Below, in pieces: positions 60,289-64,000 of a DNA stretch of 64,000 nt. The DNA comes from Streptomyces sp. NBC_01276. Lineage in GTDB: Bacteria > Actinomycetota > Actinomycetes > Streptomycetales > Streptomycetaceae. Position numbers and translations under genes: made by a program. The stretch lies in the NCBI RefSeq assembly GCF_041435355.1, contig NZ_CP108442.1, positions 6,074,501-6,138,500 on the forward strand, given 5' to 3'. Every line of letters starts with the position of its first letter. Positions within the stretch are counted from its first letter, which is position 1. The notes under the pieces were generated by a model, which searched no databases, was not told where the DNA came from, and saw only the letters and a program-made list of their open reading frames with translations.

Positions 60289-61296
60289 GTGCGACGCCGA
60301 CTTGCTGCCGCGCTCATCGTGCCGGCTCTGATGCTCACCGCGGCCTGCGGAGGGGGCGACGACTCCGGGAAGAAGGACTCCGCGTCTCCGTCGGCCGACG
60401 CCTCGAAGCCCGCCGACGTTCCGAAGCCGGTGGACTCCGCGGACCCGATGCCGTCGGTGGCGGGCGAGGCGGGGAAGAAGGCGGAGATCACCGTCCCCAA
60501 GGGCGACCCGAGCGGCAAGTTCGTGGTGCACACCGTCACGGAGGGCAGCGGCCCGGAGATCAAGAAGGACGACCTCGTCCTGACGAAGTACACCGGCAAG
60601 GTCTGGAAGAGCGGCAAGGACCTCCAGGGTTCGTACGACAAGGACGGCCAGCCGCTGGTCGTGCCGGCCGGTTCGCAGTCGATCCTGCCGCTGTTCAGTG
60701 ACTCGGTGCTCGGCAAGAAGGTCGGCAGCCGTGTGCTGGTCGTCGCCCCGCCGGCGGCGGCGTTCGGTGCGCAGGGCCAGCCCCAGCTGGGGGTCGGGCC
60801 GACCGACAACCTGGTGTTCGTGCTGGACCTGGATTCGGTGATGCCGAAGAAGGCCGAGGGCACGCAGGCGCCGATCCCGTCCGACCTGCCGCAGGTGAAG
60901 GCGGACAAGGACGAGGCCGCGACGATCACGGTCCCGAAGAACGACCCTCCGAAGGAGCTGGTCGACAAGGTCCTGATCGAGGGCAAGGGTCCTGAGGTCA
61001 AGTCCGGCCAGACCGTGTACATGCAGTACAGCGGTGCGGCGTGGGCGCCGAACCAGGGCAAGGACGCGGCGAAGCTGTTCGACACGTCCTGGAAGACCGG
61101 GGCGCCGTTCTCGACGGTGATCGGTCAGGGCCAGGTCATCGAGGGCTGGGACAAGGGCCTGGTGGGCAAGAAGGTCGGCAGCCGCGTGCTGCTGGTGATC
61201 CCGCCGGAGCAGGCGTACAAGGATCAGGCCAAGGGCGAGGACCTGCCGGCCAACTCGACGCTGGTCTTCGTCGTGGACATCGTCGGGGCAGTGTAA
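60289..61296 (+). CDS. FKBP-type peptidyl-prolyl isomerase lipoprotein with two FKBP domains
   Basis: A 335-residue exported lipoprotein. The signal peptide ends at the lipobox LTAAC, then a charged Lys/Ser/Asp linker. Two FKBP-like domains follow: one at about 85-185 (DLVLTKYTGKVWKSGK, VLGKKVGSRVLVVAPPAAAF) and one at about 225-335 (GQTVYMQYSGAAWAPN, GQGQVIEGWDKGLVGKKVGS, LLVIPPEQAYKDQ). The second keeps the FKBP active-site pattern (the VIEGWDKGL segment) better than the first. It would fold proteins outside the membrane. GTG 60289 has GAGGACC upstream. The cytoplasmic FKBP gene follows after 43 bases. Confidence 0.9.
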   Translation: MRRRLAAALIVPALMLTAACGGGDDSGKKDSASPSADASKPADVPKPVDSADPMPSVAGEAGKKAEITVPKGDPSGKFVVHTVTEGSGPEIKKDDLVLTKYTGKVWKSGKDLQGSYDKDGQPLVVPAGSQSILPLFSDSVLGKKVGSRVLVVAPPAAAFGAQGQPQLGVGPTDNLVFVLDLDSVMPKKAEGTQAPIPSDLPQVKADKDEAATITVPKNDPPKELVDKVLIEGKGPEVKSGQTVYMQYSGAAWAPNQGKDAAKLFDTSWKTGAPFSTVIGQGQVIEGWDKGLVGKKVGSRVLLVIPPEQAYKDQAKGEDLPANSTLVFVVDIVGAV

Positions 61297-61339
61297 GACT
61301 GTTCCGGTTGACCGTTTCGTACGTATGAGGAGCAGTTCC

Positions 61340-61717
61340 GTGAGCCAGAAGCTCGAGAAGCCCGAGATCGACTTCCCCGAGGGCCCGGTTCCGACCGACC
61401 TCGTCATCGAGGACATCTGGGAGGGCGACGGCGCCGAGGCCAAGGCCGGTTCCATGGTCTCCGTCCACTACGTGGGCGTGGCCTTCTCCACCGGTGAGGA
61501 GTTCGACGCTTCGTGGAACCGCGGCTCCGCGCTGCAGTTCCCGCTCGGTGCCGGCCGCGTCATCGCGGGCTGGGACCTGGGCATCGCGGGCATGAAGGTC
61601 GGCGGCCGTCGCAAGCTGACGATCCCGGCGCACATGGCCTACGGTGACCGCGGCGCGGGCGACGCGATCGCCCCGGGCGAGACGCTGATCTTCGTCTGTG
61701 ACCTGATGGCCGCCTGA
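61340..61717 (+). CDS. Cytoplasmic FKBP-type peptidyl-prolyl isomerase
   Basis: A 125-residue single-domain FKBP without signal peptide. Active-site residues can be seen: VSVHYVGVAFSTGEEFDASW (Tyr, Phe and Asp of the pocket), RVIAGWDLGIAGMKVGGRR (Val-Ile and Trp), and HMAYGDRGAG with the conserved Tyr. It catalyses proline cis-trans isomerisation and would bind FK506-like macrolides. GTG 61340 with GAGGAGC upstream was chosen. It is probably co-transcribed with the upstream lipoprotein; a strong terminator follows. Confidence 0.93.
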   Translation: MSQKLEKPEIDFPEGPVPTDLVIEDIWEGDGAEAKAGSMVSVHYVGVAFSTGEEFDASWNRGSALQFPLGAGRVIAGWDLGIAGMKVGGRRKLTIPAHMAYGDRGAGDAIAPGETLIFVCDLMAA

Positions 61718-61735
61718 TTCACCGGCAGTCACCGT

Positions 61736-61765
61736 GAGGGCCCCCGCCGTGAGGCGGGGGCCCTC
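61736..61765 (+). terminator. Terminator after the FKBP genes
   Basis: Perfect 13-bp stem GAGGGCCCCCGCC with loop GTGA, followed by GCTTTTG. Confidence 0.9.
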
Positions 61766-61840
61766 GCTTTTGTCCGGGACGGCCGGGGCGGTACGGTCAA
61801 CGGTCACGAGTGTGTGTCGAGGAGCGGGGGAACGGCGTCG

Positions 61841-62797
61841 ATGGCGATTGCCAAGGCCGAGCGGCTGATGAATCTGGCGCTGTGTCTGCTGGGGACCCGT
61901 CGTCCCCTCAGCAAGCGTGAGCTGCGCGGTTCCATCGAGGCTTACCTGGAAGCCGGGAACGACGAATCCTTCAACCGGATGTTCGAGCGGGACAAGGACG
62001 ATCTGCGCGAACTCGGTCTGGTGATCGAGACGGTGGAGAACCTGGAGGGGGAGACCGGGTACCTGGCCCGCCGGGACAGCAACCGGCTGCCGCCCGTCTC
62101 GCTGGACGCCGAGGAGGCCGCCGCCCTGGGGCTGGCGGCCAAGGTGTGGCAGCAGGCCCGGCTTGCCGGGGCGGCCAGTGGCGCCCTGCAGAAGCTGCGG
62201 GCCGGCGGGATGCCGGAGGCCGGTGACCCGTACGAGGGCCAGCACAGTGCCATCGAGCCGCGCATCCCGGTCCACGAAGCGGCCTTCGAGCCGCTGATGC
62301 TGGCCTGCCGCGACCGGCGGCCGGTCGTCTTCGAGTACCGCAAGTCCAACGCGGCCCGGCCCGAGCCCCGTCAGGTCGAGCCGTGGGCCCTGGAGTGCTG
62401 GCGCGGCCACTGGTACCTGGCCGGGTACGACCGCGACCGCGGGGCGGAGCGCGTGTTCCGGCTCTCCCGGATCACCGGCAAGGTCCGTTCCCGGGCCGGG
62501 AAGTACACCGCCGAGGTGCCCGACGTGGTGACCGTGCGGGAGACCGTGGCGAGCTGGGCCGGGGAGGGCGGCGAGCGTTCCGCGCTGCTCCGCCTGCGGG
62601 CCGGGGCCGGGTACCCGCTGCGGGCCAAGGCCACCGCCGTGCGCGAGGGCGCCGACGGCTGGGACGAGCTGGAGGTCCCCTACGGGCACGGGCTCGACGC
62701 CTGGCTCGTGGAGTTCGGCCCGGACGTCGTCGTGGTGGAGCCGGCCGATCTGCGGGCCGACGTGGTGGACCGGCTGCGCGCCGTCGCCCGGGGCTGA
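61841..62797 (+). CDS. pafB: WYL-domain transcription regulator PafB
   Basis: A 318-residue regulator. An N-terminal winged helix (AIAKAERLMNLALCLLGTRR, NRMFERDKDDLRELGLVIET) is followed by a WYL domain (RRPVVFEYRKSN, WALECWRGHWYLAGYDRDRG) and a C-terminal extension. PafB and PafC act together as a DNA-damage-responsive activator in actinobacteria, and the WYL domain is thought to sense single-stranded DNA. ATG 61841 was chosen over an ATG 27 bases upstream. pafC follows after 44 bases. Confidence 0.93.
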   Translation: MAIAKAERLMNLALCLLGTRRPLSKRELRGSIEAYLEAGNDESFNRMFERDKDDLRELGLVIETVENLEGETGYLARRDSNRLPPVSLDAEEAAALGLAAKVWQQARLAGAASGALQKLRAGGMPEAGDPYEGQHSAIEPRIPVHEAAFEPLMLACRDRRPVVFEYRKSNAARPEPRQVEPWALECWRGHWYLAGYDRDRGAERVFRLSRITGKVRSRAGKYTAEVPDVVTVRETVASWAGEGGERSALLRLRAGAGYPLRAKATAVREGADGWDELEVPYGHGLDAWLVEFGPDVVVVEPADLRADVVDRLRAVARG

Positions 62798-62841
62798 ACC
62801 GCACCATCCGTAGCAACGCCCTGAGGGGGAGACGTACCACC

Positions 62842-63810
62842 ATGGCTGCCAACGCCATCGACCAGACCCGCCGGATGCTGTCCCTGGTGACCTACCTGCG
62901 CGAGCGGCCGGGCGCGCACGTCGCCGACGTCGCCCGCGCCTTCGGGATCACCGAGGACGAGCTGATCTCGGACCTCGACGTCCTGCCCATGTGCGGGACC
63001 AGCTTCCGCGGCGGGGACCTGCTCGACATCGACACCGACGGGGAGCGCATCTGGTGGCGCAATCCCGACGCCTCCGGGGAGTCCACGGCCGAGCCGCTGC
63101 GGCTGGCCGCCGACGAGGCGACGGCCCTGCTGGTCGCCGCCCGCGCGGTGGCGACCCTGCCGGGGCTGCGCGAGAGCGACCGGGACGCGCTGCTGCGCGC
63201 CACCGCGAAGCTGGAGGCGGCCGCCGGGGAGGCGGCCGGGGCCAGCTCCCGGCTGTCGGTGACCTTCGAGTCCGAGGGCGGGGTCTTCGCGGACGTCGAC
63301 CGGGCCATCGCGGAGCGGCGGCGGCTGTGGCTGCGCTACTACTCGCCCGCCCGTGACGAGCTGACCGAGCGCACCGTCGACCCGATCCGGTTGTTCGCCG
63401 TGGGGCACACCTATATGGAGGGGTGGTGTCACCTCTCGGAGGCCCGGCGCACCTTCCGGCTCGACCGGGTGGCCGAGATCAGGCTGCTCGACGAGCGGGC
63501 CGAGCCGCCCGCGATCGAGCCCCGGGACCTGTCCGAGGGGCTGGTGCAGCCGGCCGCCGAGGACCCGGAGGTGGTGGTCGAGGTGGGGCCCGGCGGGCGC
63601 TGGGTCGCCGAGTACTACCCGCACGACAGTGCCGAGGAGCGGCCCGACGGCGGCCTGCGGATCACCCTGCGCAGCCCCGACCCGGCCTCCCTGCGCCGGC
63701 TGGCGCTGCGCCTGGGCCGGGACGGCCGGATCGTGTCGCCTCCGGAACTGGCGGAGAGCGCGCGGAAGGCCGCCGCAGAGGCACTCGCGGGGTACGGGGA
63801 ACGGGTCTAG
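62842..63810 (+). CDS. pafC: WYL-domain transcription regulator PafC
   Basis: A 322-residue partner of PafB. The winged-helix part is IDQTRRMLSLVTYLRERPGA, then HVADVARAFGITEDELISDL; the WYL domain follows with RRRLWLRYYSPARDELTERT and GHTYMEGWCHLSEARRTFRL, and a C-terminal WCX-type domain (EVVVEVGPGGRWVAEYYPHD). The family aligns in tandem with PafB, and in some species the two are fused. ATG 62842 follows GGGGGAGACG. A further small gene starts 15 bases after its stop, implying one operon. Confidence 0.93.
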   Translation: MAANAIDQTRRMLSLVTYLRERPGAHVADVARAFGITEDELISDLDVLPMCGTSFRGGDLLDIDTDGERIWWRNPDASGESTAEPLRLAADEATALLVAARAVATLPGLRESDRDALLRATAKLEAAAGEAAGASSRLSVTFESEGGVFADVDRAIAERRRLWLRYYSPARDELTERTVDPIRLFAVGHTYMEGWCHLSEARRTFRLDRVAEIRLLDERAEPPAIEPRDLSEGLVQPAAEDPEVVVEVGPGGRWVAEYYPHDSAEERPDGGLRITLRSPDPASLRRLALRLGRDGRIVSPPELAESARKAAAEALAGYGERV

Positions 63811-63825
63811 GGGGAGCGGACAGCG

Positions 63826-64000
63826 ATGTCGCCATCATCCGGGCCGGCAGCGGTCACCTTCAAGGCGGCCTGCCCCGAGTGCCGGGCCCGTTTCGAGCTG
63901 GCCGCGGACGCGCTGCGGCTGGCGATCGGCCGGCGGGCCACCTTCTACTCCTTCACCTGCCCCGAGTGCTCGGCTCCGGTCCGTAAACCCGCAGGTGAAC
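63826..64000 (+). CDS. Zinc-ribbon hypothetical protein (3' truncated by window)
   Basis: Only the first 58 codons are present. After MSPSSGPAAVTFKAA it has CPECRARFELAADALRLAIG and then FTCPECSAPVRKP, two CxxC pairs that form a zinc ribbon. ATG 63826 has GGGGGAGCGG upstream and lies 15 bases after pafC. TatA, which in streptomycetes often lies beyond pafC, is not reached in this window. Function unknown. Confidence 0.7.
   Translation, partial: MSPSSGPAAVTFKAACPECRARFELAADALRLAIGRRATFYSFTCPECSAPVRKPAGE

Overview
The window is chromosomal DNA of a Streptomyces or a close streptomycete relative. Very high G+C with GC-rich third codon positions, GTG starts, chaplins, mycothiol ligase (MshC), glycerol operon with an IclR-type GylR regulator, and a complete Pup-proteasome locus all point this way. 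The order from the M20 peptidase/chaplins to pafBC matches, from memory, the conserved Streptomyces core around SCO1676 to SCO1636 of S. coelicolor.

Layout: (1) 1-2170, end of one amino-acid permease and a complete AnsP-type permease. (2) 2515-15786, an accessory biosynthetic cluster on the + strand: MFS exporter, then a tightly packed operon of NRPS-like protein (broken condensation domain, Ala-type adenylation domain, carrier, beta-lactamase-fold domain with Cys in place of the nucleophilic Ser), ATP-grasp ligase, U32-like TIM barrel, AsnB-type amidotransferase, 2OG-Fe(II) oxygenase, class IV aminotransferase, AEC-family transporter and TauD-like dioxygenase. It ends at a terminator next to a tRNA-Leu(GAG) gene. 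Three 7-bp direct repeats at 11-bp pitch, like a SARP activator site, lie upstream of the NRPS-like gene. I do not recognise the product; this is the best candidate for an undescribed system. (3) 16090-19782, M20 peptidase, a short chaplin, a chaplin-domain protein with a long Pro/Gly repeat and sortase signal, DUF5703 and an acidic hypothetical protein. (4) 19792-31211, an ATPase-dead RecD-like protein, aldo/keto reductase, F420-type LLM oxidoreductase, ferritin-like protein, CorA transporter, then the conserved block histidine phosphatase - DUF3090 - PI-kinase-like SCO1664 protein - MshC, and a PAC2 protein. (5) 31289-36525, glpF-glpK-glpD and gylR, with a shared operator-like motif in front of glpF and gylR. 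(6) 36719-44839, MetH, a HAD phosphatase, and two tandem peptide-binding lipoproteins with no ABC partners. (7) 44853-48812, orphan NarL-type response regulator, RecB-like nuclease, M50 protease with CBS region, TrmI methyltransferase. (8) 48920-64000, small membrane/secreted protein, ferredoxin, ARC ATPase, Dop, Pup, an endonuclease VII-type HNH gene, PrcB, PrcA, a LacI/MFS pair, PafA, two FKBPs, PafB, PafC and a truncated zinc-ribbon gene.

How they work together: in region 8 Pup is deamidated and removed by Dop, conjugated by PafA, and tagged proteins are unfolded by ARC into the PrcBA proteasome; PafBC is the DNA-damage regulator linked to the locus. In region 5 glycerol enters through GlpF, is phosphorylated by GlpK and oxidised by GlpD. 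In region 2 the overlapping starts and stops imply one transcript coding for a small modified peptide: amino-acid precursor supply (aminotransferase, two oxygenases), activation of a probable alanine, ATP-dependent ligation and amidation, and export.

All assignments are from reading motifs and from memory of families; no database search was run. Start codons were chosen by Shine-Dalgarno fit and by overlap with the upstream gene.
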